A stretch of DNA of 64,000 nt from Epichloe hybrida (lineage: Eukaryota; Ascomycota; Sordariomycetes; Hypocreales; Clavicipitaceae). Shown here piece after piece: positions 46,712 to 58,330 of this stretch. Under the pieces are notes generated by a model, which ran no database searches, was not told the DNA's origin, and saw only the letters and a list, made by a program, of their open reading frames with translations. Made by a program: the position numbers and the translations under genes. The DNA lies in contig JAFEKR010000018.1 in NCBI GenBank assembly GCA_019022495.1, positions 806,001-870,000 of the forward strand. The letters run 5' to 3'. Each line of letters starts with the position of its first letter. Within the stretch, counting starts at the first letter, position 1.

Positions 46712-48363
46712 ATAGAGGGGGATACGCTAAAAATCAGCCCTACGCCGTATAATAAGCAGTTAATTTGCTTATTTCTAGTTGATCGAAAGACTAGATATAA
46801 GTGGGTTATCTTATTACCTAATAAGGAAGGCCTAACTGTTTATAAGGCTATCAAAGGCTTCTTCAGAGGGCTTAAAAATCAACTAGGTCAATGTCCTAGG
46901 CACCTTCACTTCAATAGGGGCCAGGAAATTAATTCTAGTTATCAAGCTTAGTTAAATTCTAAAGGGATCAAATTTATGACTTCTAGTCCCTATATCCATA
47001 AGCAAAATAGATTAGCAAAGCGTTCAATTCGTACTATTCTAGATCAATTAAGGGCTACTATCTAGTGGGCAAAATTACCGTTATTTTTATGGTATTTTGT
47101 ATTACCTACAGTTGTTAACCTAGTTAATATAACTGCTAATACCACTAAGGATGAAAGCCCTAAACAGCTGCTATCTAGGGAGCTAAATCAGCCTTATACA
47201 ACTGATATTAGCAGTATTAGAGCTATAGGATCTTATTGTGAGGTTTTAATCCCCCTGGAAAAATAACCTAAAGCCTAGAAGTTAGCAGCTAGGACTATCC
47301 CTAGAAGACTTTTAGCTACACTAGGTTCCAATACCTACCTAGTATACATCCCCTCTAAAAGGCTAGTTACAAAGACTAGCTTTATTAAGATTATAAAACC
47401 TATAGGCCCTGTTTCTAAAGGCTTACCTCGGATTTCTATAGGGGATAACCCTTTAGAGGGGGAAAATAATCTAGAAAATACAAATCAACAATATCTAGAC
47501 CAAGGTTCAAAGGATTATCCTATAGATAACATAGGTATCCCTATAGGTCAAGAAAAAACACCTATAGGCCCCGAAGAACCCCCTAAAGGCTTAATTCCAG
47601 CAGATCCCATACAGGCGCAGCCTATAACTTAACTAGGAAATCAGATTTCGACTTCGGACCTCGATTTTGATAAAATTATTAATTTCGACCGTAATATCGA
47701 CCCTCTAGATGTTAACATTAGTTCCCTTTCTTCTCTAGATTTTATAAAAGAAATCTGCTTTAAGATACAGGAGAAGCTAAAGGAAAAGAATCCTATTAGC
47801 CCCAAGCCTAAGACCTGGAAGCAGGCTATATCTAGCCCTAAAAGGGATAAATAGATAGAAGCCACGTACAAGGAATACAAATAGCTTCTAAAGGCTAGTA
47901 CTTTTAAATTTATAGGGAAAGATCAAATCCCTAAGGGCCAAAAAGTACTAAAGAATAGGCTTATTTATAAGCTTAAAAAGGATAAAGAAAATAATCCTTT
48001 AAAATATAAGGCTTAACTTATTACTAAGGGATTTATGTAAATCAAAGGCCTAGATTACCTAGAGACCTTTGCTACTATAAGCATTCCCCCTAGCTAGAGG
48101 ATTTTACTAGCCCTAGCGGCTTGGAATAACTAGGAAATCAAACAAATCGATTTTATAGGAGCTTTTCTTAATAGTAAGCTTAATAATAGATTTATATAGT
48201 TATTCTAGAAGGGTTTATTAAATTCCTTAAGGCAAATCCTAAACTAGCTAAATTAGCTAGAAGTTTTGGCTAGAAACCTTCTAAAGATTAAGTAATTTTA
48301 TTATAGAAGTCTTTATATAGCCTAAAATAAAGCTTAAGGGAATGGCAACAAGCGCTAATATTA

Positions 48364-48570
48364 GTGCTTAAATCCCTAGGATTTAACCCTTTAATATCTA
48401 ACCTAGCTATCTTCTTTAATCCTTTAACCAAAACCTTTGTTATTACGTATGTTAATAACTGTCTTCTAATTAGACCGGATTTATCTTATATCCAAAGGCT
48501 TAAAAAGGAACTTCATAAAGTCTATCTAATAGAAGATAGGGGGCCTACTAAATTCTTCTTAGGGGTTTAA
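48364..48570 (+). pseudogene. H2 open fragment: RT palm
   Basis: 68 codons including FVITYVNNCLLIRPDLSYI. The catalytic YVDD has become YVNN, so this RT is inactive. Confidence 0.88.
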
Positions 48571-48765
48571 ATTATATAAGATAGGCCTAATAGAATACTA
48601 AAAATTCATTAATCTTAGTATATATTAGAAGCCTTAAAACGATTTAATATACTAGATAGTAAGCCTATTAGCATACCTCTTTAGCTAGGCATTTTAGCTA
48701 CGTAGATAACTAAGCTTTTAATAGCTAGCGAAATCAAGCTTTATTAGTGTATTATAAGGACTATA

Positions 48766-49047
48766 ATGTACCTAATGTTGCTTATAAGGCCTAATATAGC
48801 TTTTACGCTACAGTGGTTATCTACTACACTAGCTAGCCCTTATATAGAACACCTAAAAGTAGCTAAAAATCTGCTAAGGTATCTATTAAGGACTAGATTC
48901 CTTGCTATTATCTATAGGGGAGACCCTAAAGGTTTAGTTAGTAAAAGCCTAATAGGTTATTATAATAGTGATTTTATAGGGGATAAAAAGACCTCAAAAT
49001 CAACCTATGCTTATCTATTCAAGCTAGCTGGCAGACCTATTAGCTAG
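48766..49047 (+). pseudogene. H2 open fragment: RNase H
   Basis: 93 codons equivalent to H1 24264-24545. The catalytic CDSD reads YNSD and GGPIS reads GRPIS, both RIP-type changes. Confidence 0.88.
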
Positions 49048-49626
49048 AAATCAAAGAAAGCTAGTATAATAGCTTTATTAACACTAGAAGCTAAAGCTAA
49101 TGCTATCTGCAAGACCTTCCAGGAGCTTTAGTAGCTTTAGGGCTTATTTAAGGAGCTAAAAACCCCTATTTCTCCCCCTATCTAGATATATTACGATAAT
49201 TAAGGCGCTATAACTACTGCTTATAACCCTACTTTACATAGTTATATAAAGCATATATTACTAAAGTTTAACTATATTAGGCAACAGGTTTTAGAGGGTT
49301 TAGCTAAGATTGAATATCTAGATACGAAGTTAATGCCTGCAGATAGTCTTACGAAACCTCTTTCTAGACCTTTTTATCAGGCTTTTATTAAGCTTTTAGG
49401 GCTTAATAATTATTAAACTAATAACTAATTCCCTTTAACAGAGAACTAAAAATAACGTCAAAAAGGGAGCTATATTTAACAATAGCTAGGAATTCAAAAA
49501 GGGGGCTTTTTTCATATTTTCCTGTTTTTCCCTTTTATCTGTTATTATTAAAAGTTATTGATTTTTCCCTATAGTCTTTTTGTACACTTCTAATTGCTTT
49601 TAAATGTAATTCTTTTGTAGAGGGGG

Positions 49627-50450
49627 TGTTAAAAATAAGACCTATTTTTAGCCCTTTTCTAGTTAAAGAACCTTCTTATTACTAGCTTACTTTGCAAGTC
49701 TAACAGCTGCACTGCAGCTGTCAACAGTCGCGAGGGCAGCTATCAATAGCTACGTCGCAGCTGTTAACAGCTGCGACTGACTATGTGGATAACTAATTAG
49801 TTAATTACGTTATGGCTACAAGTGTAGCTATAACTACGCTACTAGTAATTAGGTAAGCTAAGGTGACGTAAGCTAGGGTGACGTAAGCAGGTTACCCTAT
49901 ATATAACTTACCTTATAGCTATCTTTAATAACAATTTTCTCTTTATCTAGAGGTTATACAAAAGTTTCACATATAGCAAATTAAAGCTTAAAGATAGGGC
50001 TTTCTCTTTATATAAGGTTATTTTTTAGACTAAAAGTTAGTGTATATGGGTTGCTAGCTAGTATGGTGGTGAGTTAATTTTTTGGTTTTTACATATAAAT
50101 AAATTTTACGGAAAATTAAAAGTGGCCTATAAGACCCCGTTAGCAGCCCGGATCCACTAATACAGTTAGTAGGTCTATAAGAGGAAGAAAATCTTTTTAA
50201 CTAGCTAGATAGCTAGTCCTCTTAACTAACAACAGCCGCATTGCCTGTATAACATATCTAAAATCAATTCTATTACTCTATAAGATATTATAAAAGTAAT
50301 CTAAATTAAATTCTATTAGTTAATAACTACTATAACCTTCCGTTGCGTTGCGTTAATTGATTTAACGTTGCAGCCCTATTAGTCCCCGACCGTAGAGCTT
50401 GCGCCCGTACAGCTGTTGCCAGCTGGCAACTAGCTCCCTACATTCCAATA
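49627..50450 (+). repeat. H2 3' LTR (824 bp)
   Basis: The outer end is intact (CCCGACCGTAGAGCTTGCGC); the inner portion shows CA-to-TA changes. Followed by CTAAC. Confidence 0.92.
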
Positions 50451-50500
50451 CTAACCTTACGTTGCACTAGTACATACCAAATCCCTTGGTGTAACTAACA

Positions 50501-51208
50501 CCTATCTCTTAAGGGGAAATAGGGATAATTAAATTTTATAGAAAAGGTACTATAGTCCTAGACTATAAAGAGAGATTATAATACTTTATTATAGAAGGGA
50601 AAGTAAGGGGGGTCTAGGATTATAGTTAAAGGCTTATAATAGGGGGATTACCTTTACTATTATACCTTTACCTTATACTTAGTATGCTTAGGGATTAGTA
50701 TAATAGAATCTAGGAATAAAATAGAAGTAATTATAGTAGTTAAAGGGATTAAGGATAATATAAAGTAATTAGTTACTTTAGTTAATCTTTAAAAGAAGGG
50801 ATACTAATAAGAAGAAGGTCTTTATAAAAGTCTTTCTTTACTCTTTATCTCTTAAAGAGGGAATACTTCCTAGTAACTTCCTATATTTCTTCTTCTTTCT
50901 AGTTATAGAATTTATTATAGTTAATAATATCTTTAAGTAAGACTATTATCTAAGATCTTATAGTAACTCTATAGGTTTATATAGACACTACTAAAGAAAA
51001 GAAATTCTTAAAGGCTCTTTATACCTTTAGGATTTACTACTTAAAATATCTCTTATCTTTATTCTCTAAAGTTATTACTAAAGATAGTAAATAGGGTTTA
51101 TAAGTATAAGTTCTTATATTTATAGATTACTTTCTTAATAAAAATCTAAGCTATAAGTTCCTTAGGGGTAATGTTTACTTTAAGATTAAATAATTCCTTA
51201 TTCTTTAG
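50501..51208 (-). pseudogene. Copia-2 gag fragment, reverse
   Basis: Collinear in reverse with D at about 29200-29900, including the AAGATTAAATAATTCCTT block. It is bounded on both sides by Copia-4 LTRs facing away from each other, with no LTR of its own. Probably the remnant host element into which J1 and J2 inserted. Confidence 0.8.
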
Positions 51209-51440
51209 TGTTGGTTACACTAAGGGATTGGTATGCACTAGTGCAACGTAGGGTCAGGTTCAATGATATAATAAGGTCTAAGGATTAAAGCTATTTATAG
51301 CGTTATATAGCTATAAGAAAAGGGGAACGCGAGTTACGTGTGTGCCTTGCGTATAGGTGTAGCTAATTATAGTGTGGTATTACTACATATGCTTCACTTT
51401 CCTAGTGGTTAATTCTAATATTAACCTTGTTATTATAACA
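51209..51440 (-). repeat. J2 3' LTR (232 bp)
   Basis: Reverse copy of the J1 LTR. The outer edge (51209 side) keeps GGTATGCACTAGTGCAACG. A TATATAGC-type sequence and CACTAGTGCA dyad are visible. Confidence 0.9.
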
Positions 51441-54400
51441 CTAGTAACTTCTCTTTTTAGGAAGAAAGTAAGGTAAGATAGATCTAATACTAAAAGAGGG
51501 AATTAGTAGGTATATAAATGAAATAAGCCTATGTAAGGATAAGTAAGTCTAATGTTAAATTCGGACTCCCTATTGGTTGATAATGTAATGCAAAGAAAAT
51601 CGTTTAATCCGCAGATTAAAAAGCAGGCTTAATTAGGAGCTTTAAAAGCTTAAAAAACGCGATAAAAATCAGAATTATTCGAAATGAATATAAGTGGATA
51701 TAGGAAATGAAATAAGGGCTTCTTATTAGCTTGGCTATGGTCGGACCGGACTCTTGTTAATCTTATCTAGTCTCTAGTCTCTTTACCTAGCCTTTAACTT
51801 AAATTATAGCTTTATTTAAGTTAATAAAGGTCTTAAGGCTCTTATTCGGAGATGCCTTTGTTATTGCATTAGTAAGGTTATTATTGCTATTAATTTATTA
51901 TACTTTGTAGATCTCTTGTTGCTTATATAATTACTAAAGTGCTATAATGTTAATTATAAGGTATTTCTTCTTTATAGAACCTAGCTTTATAAGATACTTA
52001 TATAATAAAAAAGAGTTTATATAGATAATTATAGGGATGTGGTTAATCTTTAATTAGTCTATGATTATGTTAAGGGTTATAGTAATTACATAGGCCACAT
52101 TAGCACCTTATACTATTAAGTATAGTTTAGAAGCAAGGGCGCTATAGGTTATATGCTTACTCTTTATTAAACTGTATATAATAATATTGCCTTTTAAGGT
52201 GAATATATTGTCTTTTGCCTCTTTATTACTAATAATAATTACGTATCCTATCTAGGAACTTAGATCTTTGTTATTAGCAAGGGATCCATCTATAAACATA
52301 AATAACTTCGCATTCTTAAGGTCTAGAGGGATGTAATATAGGCCTTGGTCTTAATGTTAGATCTACTAGTTAAGTCGCTTATTTAATCGAGTTATATTAT
52401 TAGGAGTTAGATCTTAATATTATGCTACGATTAAGAGGTTATAAAGGGCTTTAGGTTAATAGATAGTTATAATATAACTTCCTTATACTTATTGCTTAAT
52501 ATAATCTTGCTTTATAGTTAGTAATTACAGGTTAATTTGCCTAATCTTCTTACTTTAGCCTTTCTAATGTAGTTCTATTAAGTTATTAGCGTTTTAGGTA
52601 AGGATATAACTATTAAAGATAAGGGGATTCTTAGCTAATAGCTTCTGCTTTAGCTTCGCTAAGAAATTCGCTTTCTATAGTTCCTTCTCTTTAAGGTTAT
52701 AGAAATCCTAGTTACTAAGGCCTAGTGTATTATTAGTCTATATGCTAACTACTCTAAAGAGATTATTATTATTCTCTTCTATAATTAGTAAGCATAGGTT
52801 ATAGAATAAAGTTATTATCTTAAGTATCTCTTTATAGTAATAGAAGTAGGTTACGAACTAGTGGGTTCTAGCTTTTATAATTTCGTATAAAGGTTTAATA
52901 ACTTCTATAATAGTTCCTTTAGGGAATAGATATGCTATCTGCTTAGGTAATATAGTAATAATTAATCTTACGAGCTATGTTTTTAATTATATATAAGCTT
53001 ATGTGATGTCTTAAATCCATAGGATAATTCCTCTGGATCTAAGTGATAGTGCGATCGTGATAATTAATTATTAGCTTAATCTTTAGATTATTAGGGATTA
53101 GGTTAGGATAAATTCCTTCCTTTTATTATTTATCCCTTAAATTATAAGTTATAACTTTTTATATAGCATAGCTATTCCTTTGCCTTTAATTTCTCTTACT
53201 ATATAAGATTTAAAGAGTCTCTTGCTACTATGCTTAGTAGGATCGAATAGCATGAATCTAAACATATCATAGGCTTATAAAGTATTAATCTTAATCTAAT
53301 CTAATAGCTTAAAGGGCTTGCCTAGGGTTGTAATCTTTCCTTTTTAATATAACTAAAGGGCTAGATCCTAATTAGCTTTTTCCTTTACTATAATAAACAC
53401 TATACTTAACTTACTATTAGCTATAAGTTCCTTTATTAATGCTTCCTCTTAGTCTTTATTTACTAAGTATATAGTTACTATATATTTAGTTCCTATAAGG
53501 TTAAATTAAACTATAAGCTTCTTTTATAGTCTTTTACGCTTTCTCTTAGGCTATAGGAGTTCCTTATTTATTTCTAAAGCTTTAGGGATAATCTCTTTAA
53601 TTATTAAGGTTTTATCTATACCTATAGCTTAGTCTTTGCCTTTAGGTGTTAACTTATAAAGTTCTTTAGTATAGTATAGGTTATAATAGTATAGTTTAAT
53701 AACTATTAATTAGAATTTTATTAGTCTATAGGGTATTTAAAGGGTATAGGTTTCTCTATTAGTAATAAGAAGTTTATAAGGATTATATTACCTATCTTTC
53801 TCTCTCTAGATGTGTATATCTAACTATAGTGGAAGTTAGTATATTAGTAGCATATCTAGGCTATTTTAGGTTCTTAGAGTATTATAAACTTATTACTTTA
53901 CTAGAAGTTATTAGACTTTATTAGTAGCTTTACGAATTACTTTAGCTTATTAAATAATAAATATACTTAGTAGTAACTTATTAGTTATTTGTAAATATAC
54001 ACTAAAGATAAGAATAGTTAGAATAAGACTATTAGGGCCTGCTAAGTTATTTATAGCTTTTATAGCTATCTAAAGTTATTGCTTAGGCATGAGATCTTAG
54101 CCTATAGAGTCTATAATAATTATATAGGCTTGCTATAATAGTTTATAATAGTGTTTAACCTTTCTAATGCTATTATAGGCCTTAACTAGAACTTTATTAA
54201 TCTTAATTAATAGTAATTATATATAATAATTAAATTCTACTAATATAAAGTTCTTTCTAGTATTATAGATAATCTATTCTAGAGGACTAAGGTAAGTGTT
54301 AATCTAGTATTTACATAAGGTATTCTAAATATTATAGGCCTTTTATTTATTTAGATTAAGGAATTAGGTTACTTAAAACAAAGTTATAAAATTAATAATA

Positions 54401-56143
54401 TAAAGAATAGGTTATTTATTAATCTAAATAATATTAACTATAATCTTATAGTTAAACTTATAGTTATCTTTAATTATAAACTTAAATTTACCTAGAGCTT
54501 TTCTATTTATTTAGTAATAGTAGCAAATTTTAGTTAATTATTTAATAGCCTTAGCTTTAATATTATAGCTAGCTTAGTTTAGTATCTTTATAAGCTATTT
54601 AACTAATAGATAACTAAATTATTAATATAGTTAATAGAGTTTTGTTTCTAATAGGTAGAAAGCTACCATTTCTCTAGCTTCTAGAGTCTACTAAAGATAT
54701 CCCTATTTCCTAATAATAGGAACTATCTTATTATCTTAGATTAATATATTTATAAGGTTATCTACCTTAACGCATAACCTATCTATATTATCTAAAGAGA
54801 ATAAGAAAGGCGTATATATATTAATTATATAGAAAGGGATATTACCTAGCTCTATTAGCATATTAACTACTCCTTTTGTGATTGCGCTCCTAGCACTGAA
54901 TTTAATTATCTTTTCTAGAGTTAGTTTAATCTTTAGTAATAGTATTAATCTTAGTAAAGCTTATACTTATCTAATTCTAGCTATTAAAACACCTAAGGCT
55001 CCTATGTTAGGTATTATCCCTTAGAAAACTTCTTTAAAGTAATATTCCTCTAAAATATAAGAGGTTTTTATATTATTAAAGGGATTATACTTAAGGTATG
55101 TGTGCTTAAATAATTTATCTCTTAGGATATTAATAATATTACTATTATCTAGTTAAAGTCCTAATATAAAGAATTATGTAATACTTAGCTAGTTAAACTT
55201 TAATATAAAGGTCTCTTTAGTATTATTATCCTTATCTTTATTATTATTAGACTTAATAAAGGTTTTGGCTAATTCCTATGCTTTATTAGTAAGGTTATTA
55301 GCTTCTTTAAATACTTAACCTTTATAGGCCACGAGAAATACCTTAAACTTTTTCTTTATTAGCAGCGATTAGTATCTCTTATTCTTTTACTAGTGCTCTT
55401 TTGCCTCTTTCTAGTCTTTCTCTAGATAGTTTATTAACTAGTATCTATTCTTATTATAAATATAGTATTTGCTATAGTTATAGCCTTAGTTATAGTAACT
55501 ATAGCCTTTACCTTAACCTTATTAATTATATAGTTAGTTATAATAGCGGTCTATAAATATTACCTCTAATTTGTTAGTATTAGTAGTATTAATAGTGCTT
55601 TAATTAAATTAGGTAGCTAATTTGTTAGCTTTAGTAATAGAGATTAATTTATAAAAGTCTCTAGTAAGTCCTTTAAAGCTAGGTAAATAATTGTATTTAG
55701 CTTGCTTGCACTTTAAAACACTAGAAATTACGCTTAGGGTCTAATAATAGAGTTTTGTATTAACTATTAATAAGGGAAAGAGTTCTTTGTGGACACGCTT
55801 AAGGGTTATAAGTAAAATCTTAAGATAATCTAGCTTAGATTTATCTAGGTTAGTAGTAATGATATTCCTAAGTGTTATACTATTCTATTCTTAGTAATAG
55901 AACTATTAGTTACTTTCTGTCTTAAATTGCTAATAAACGTTATTAACTATTTATTTATATATAAAGCCTTTATTTACTAGATAATTAAGGTAATACTATT
56001 TAGCATTACCTAAAAGCATAATAGGAAGGGCCTTATATATGTATTCCCATGGGAGATTTAGTCTGTTATATTTGTTTTAGAATAAGTTAACTTTTAGCAT
56101 AAGGAAGTTATATATTTTCCTACTATAATAGTTATTATCCTTA
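51441..56143 (-). pseudogene. J2 pol and distal gag remnant
   Basis: On the reverse strand: RNase H tail about 51840-52030 (matching J1), RT active site at 52729-52740 (stop-TNN, the Gln codon here TAG), integrase roughly 54300-54560, Gag zinc knuckle about 55380-55465 (KYYIYNKNRY then stop for Trp). Same clade as A, D and E. Somewhat less decayed near the 3' LTR, where CG and TG survive up to about 51760. Confidence 0.83.
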
Positions 56144-56410
56144 TGTCACGACTTCAGTAGGAGAGATATAAACGGAGTAAAGGCTAAGGTTCTTAGTCAT
56201 AGCTAGAGAGCTACTACTTAGGGGTAGGTGCATAAAGGTCTCAAACTCTAACCTCTTACATCTCTTATAGGTAGTCCTTATCTAAATACCCTACTATATA
56301 CACATAGCTATCTTATAGCTACTTAGTTATTCGCAGAACCTAAGGCTTATCTAAGGGCTTTATTATATAACTATCCTATCTATAGCCCCTTAGCCTCTAT
56401 GCTCCTAATA
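56144..56410 (-). repeat. K 3' LTR (267 bp)
   Basis: The outer edge (56144 side) is intact (GTCACGACTTCAGTAGG); the inner half is decayed and ends TCCTAATA. Confidence 0.93.
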
Positions 56411-56960
56411 TACTACCCCCCTAATATATAATCATTCTTAATTAAAAAGAGCTACTTAGCTAGTACGTGTATACTACATATAACCTATAGTAATACTTAT
56501 GTTACTAGCTATACTATTAGTGTGTAGTATTATATTCACTTTAAATAATAAGATAGATATTATAGGGTCCTAGGTAATCCTTCTTATAACCTTTAGATTA
56601 TAAATAGCTATATACTTACTACTTTATTACCTCTAATATATATACCTCTATCTAGTAAGTTATTAGCACTAAGTAAATAGGCTACCTATATTAAATTTTA
56701 TAATTAGGTTAAATAAATAAGGTAACACGTGCTATTTAAAATAAATAACTTCTTATCTAATATTAGGGATATTATATTAATCTCACTAGGAGTTCGTAGC
56801 TAGTGTGCGTATTTACTAGTAGTAGCTATAACTATAAATATTATAATTCCTAGATTAGCTACACATAGCATATAGATTACTTAGGGGTCTAGGGCTAATA
56901 TAAAAGAGGCCTACTTTCCCCTACTTCTATATACTTTTCTTCCCTTTATATTCTCCCTTA
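56411..56960 (-). other. K 3' untranslated region and polypurine tract
   Basis: Reverse strand ends AGGGGGGTAGTA directly before the LTR. The remainder is stop-dense in the pol frame and shows no domain. Confidence 0.55.
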
Positions 56961-58330
56961 GCATTATAAGTTACTCTTACTTATAAGCTAGTAGCTTTAT
57001 AGCTTTTTTTATAGTAATTACTAATATCCTATAGCGTTACTTTATTATCTATATTTACCCTTATCTAAAACACCTAAATCCTCTTAAATACTAAAAGGTT
57101 AGTTACTTATCTTTTACTTATAAGTTTCTTATAGTATATTACTACTAACTTACTAGTAATTAATAATATCTTTAATATAAGCTACTACTTTACTACTATT
57201 ACCTCCCTTTAGTAAGAAGAATTCCTTAATATCTCCTTTAAAGTCTCCTAGTAAGAAGTATATAGCTTTAAAAATCTTAATATAAGTATAATATCTTTAC
57301 CTCCTAGTGCTTACCTTACTAACTTATAGCTAGTAGTACTAGTAAAATAAAGATTCCTTATATTTACTATATATAGTAGGTTATAATATAAGCTATTATA
57401 CCTAAAGATAGTAATAGCATAGAGCTATAATATATTATTAAGGGCAAATCTATCCTAACTTAATATACTAATTCTCTAAGTATAACTTCACTACTATCTT
57501 ACTATGTGTTACTCCTAACTTATATAAATAACTTAATAAAATACGCCTATTATACATGTAATAATAAGGACTACACTAGGGTTTATTCTTCTTTTCTTAC
57601 TACTAATATATATACTAACACACTACTAGTATTCTACTTAGTTTACCTAGTTATACTATACGCTCTTTAAGTATATTAATACTTATAGTAATCCTAAAGA
57701 TAATCTATACTTTCTTAATAATATATATATCTCTTATTTCTATAACTTAGTTACTACTAATATACTACTAGTGTCTAATGTATATAAAATATAAACTTTA
57801 TAATACACTCCTAACTACTAAAAATACTAATAAGTATAGTTAAGTAAGGTAAGCGTAACTTATAGTAGAAGTTATATATAAGGCTAATGCTAATAAATAA
57901 GTTACTATATTACTACTTAATAATACTATTAATCTAGAAGTCTAGATTAATATTTCTAATAGCTTGCGTTTTATTATATAAAACCTTCTATCTATATATA
58001 TTTCTATGCTTTAGTTTATAGCTTTACTAACTTACTAGTAGCTTACTACTAATATATCCGTGCTTCCTACTTATATTAAGCTGCTAGACCTCCCTAGCAA
58101 GCTTTATATATATGTGTATAGGGAGGGGGATTCCTTTAATAATAAGGATAAATCCTTCGCCCTTATTAGCATAGGTAAGAATACTAGGGGCTAGGTAGGT
58201 AATGTGTTAATAGAATAATTAGTGTAAAGTAGCTATAAGTTAGGTTTCTAAGAATTTATCTAGATTTTTTTTATATATTACTACTACTATCTAAACTTTA
58301 CTAAATATAACTCTATATCCGTAAACTAGC
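56960..58330 (-). pseudogene. Possible C-terminal tail of K pol, unknown
   Basis: I do not recognise this. In the same frame as the K RT, integrase and chromodomain, about 450 codons can be read past the chromodomain with only TAA/TAG stops. Stop-free runs of 35 codons (57575-57471, containing LLSYLYKLGVTHSKIVVKLY) and 47 codons (57296-57156, containing KIFKAIYFLLGDFKGDIKEF) stand out. Overall stop density is near what this AT-rich DNA would give by chance, and the plus strand has a 34-codon run at 57184, so coding is suggested, not shown. Chromoviruses usually end soon after the chromodomain. Confidence 0.4.

Larger units (their letters stand above)
44441..49416 (+). pseudogene. H2 gag-pol polyprotein remnant
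   Basis: Starts at a decayed initiator (ATA at 44441, then DTKGKGK) and ends at TAA 49414-49416. Gag, Ser-rich linker, protease (NIGLTIHIVN), gag-pre-integrase, integrase (DRKTRYKWVILLPNKEG near 46784), RT (YVNN at 48448-48459) and RNase H follow in order. The frame holds from 44441 to about 48180, where a 1-bp deletion relative to H1 (GTAAGCTTAATAAT) shifts it; RT and RNase H are in the -1 frame. H1 lacks this lesion and has a different one. Remaining stops are TAA/TAG at former Gln or Trp. Confidence 0.92.
43321..50450 (+). mobile_element. Copia element H2, full length (7130 bp)
   Basis: Second full copy of the H family with two 824-bp LTRs (43321-44144 and 49627-50450) and the exact duplication CTAAC (43316-43320 and 50451-50455). 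It interrupts the J1 3' LTR. Same layout as H1: decayed half-tRNA primer site, six-unit leader array, single gag-pol frame, polypurine tract. Confidence 0.95.
42576..50500 (+). mobile_element. Copia-4 copy J1, 5'-truncated, with H2 in its 3' LTR
   Basis: Only the last about 560 bp of pol and 3' UTR and the 3' LTR remain (43134-43320 and 50456-50500, 232 bp when H2 is removed). The RNase H tail is readable at the start (KYLIKLGLIKEKCLIINII, then NSNNNLTNIIIKAF). AAAAAGAGAAGTTACTAG precedes the LTR. The LTR matches the reverse LTR of J2 at 51209-51440. Confidence 0.88.

Noticed and set aside
47641..47880. A 79-residue ORF on the minus strand
   Set aside because: Antisense to H2 gag-pol in a region collinear with H1.
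57184..57285. Plus-strand ORF of 34 codons antisense to the K tail
   Set aside because: Shorter than the minus-strand run at the same place and not in phase with its neighbours. Kept only as a caution against over-reading the tail.
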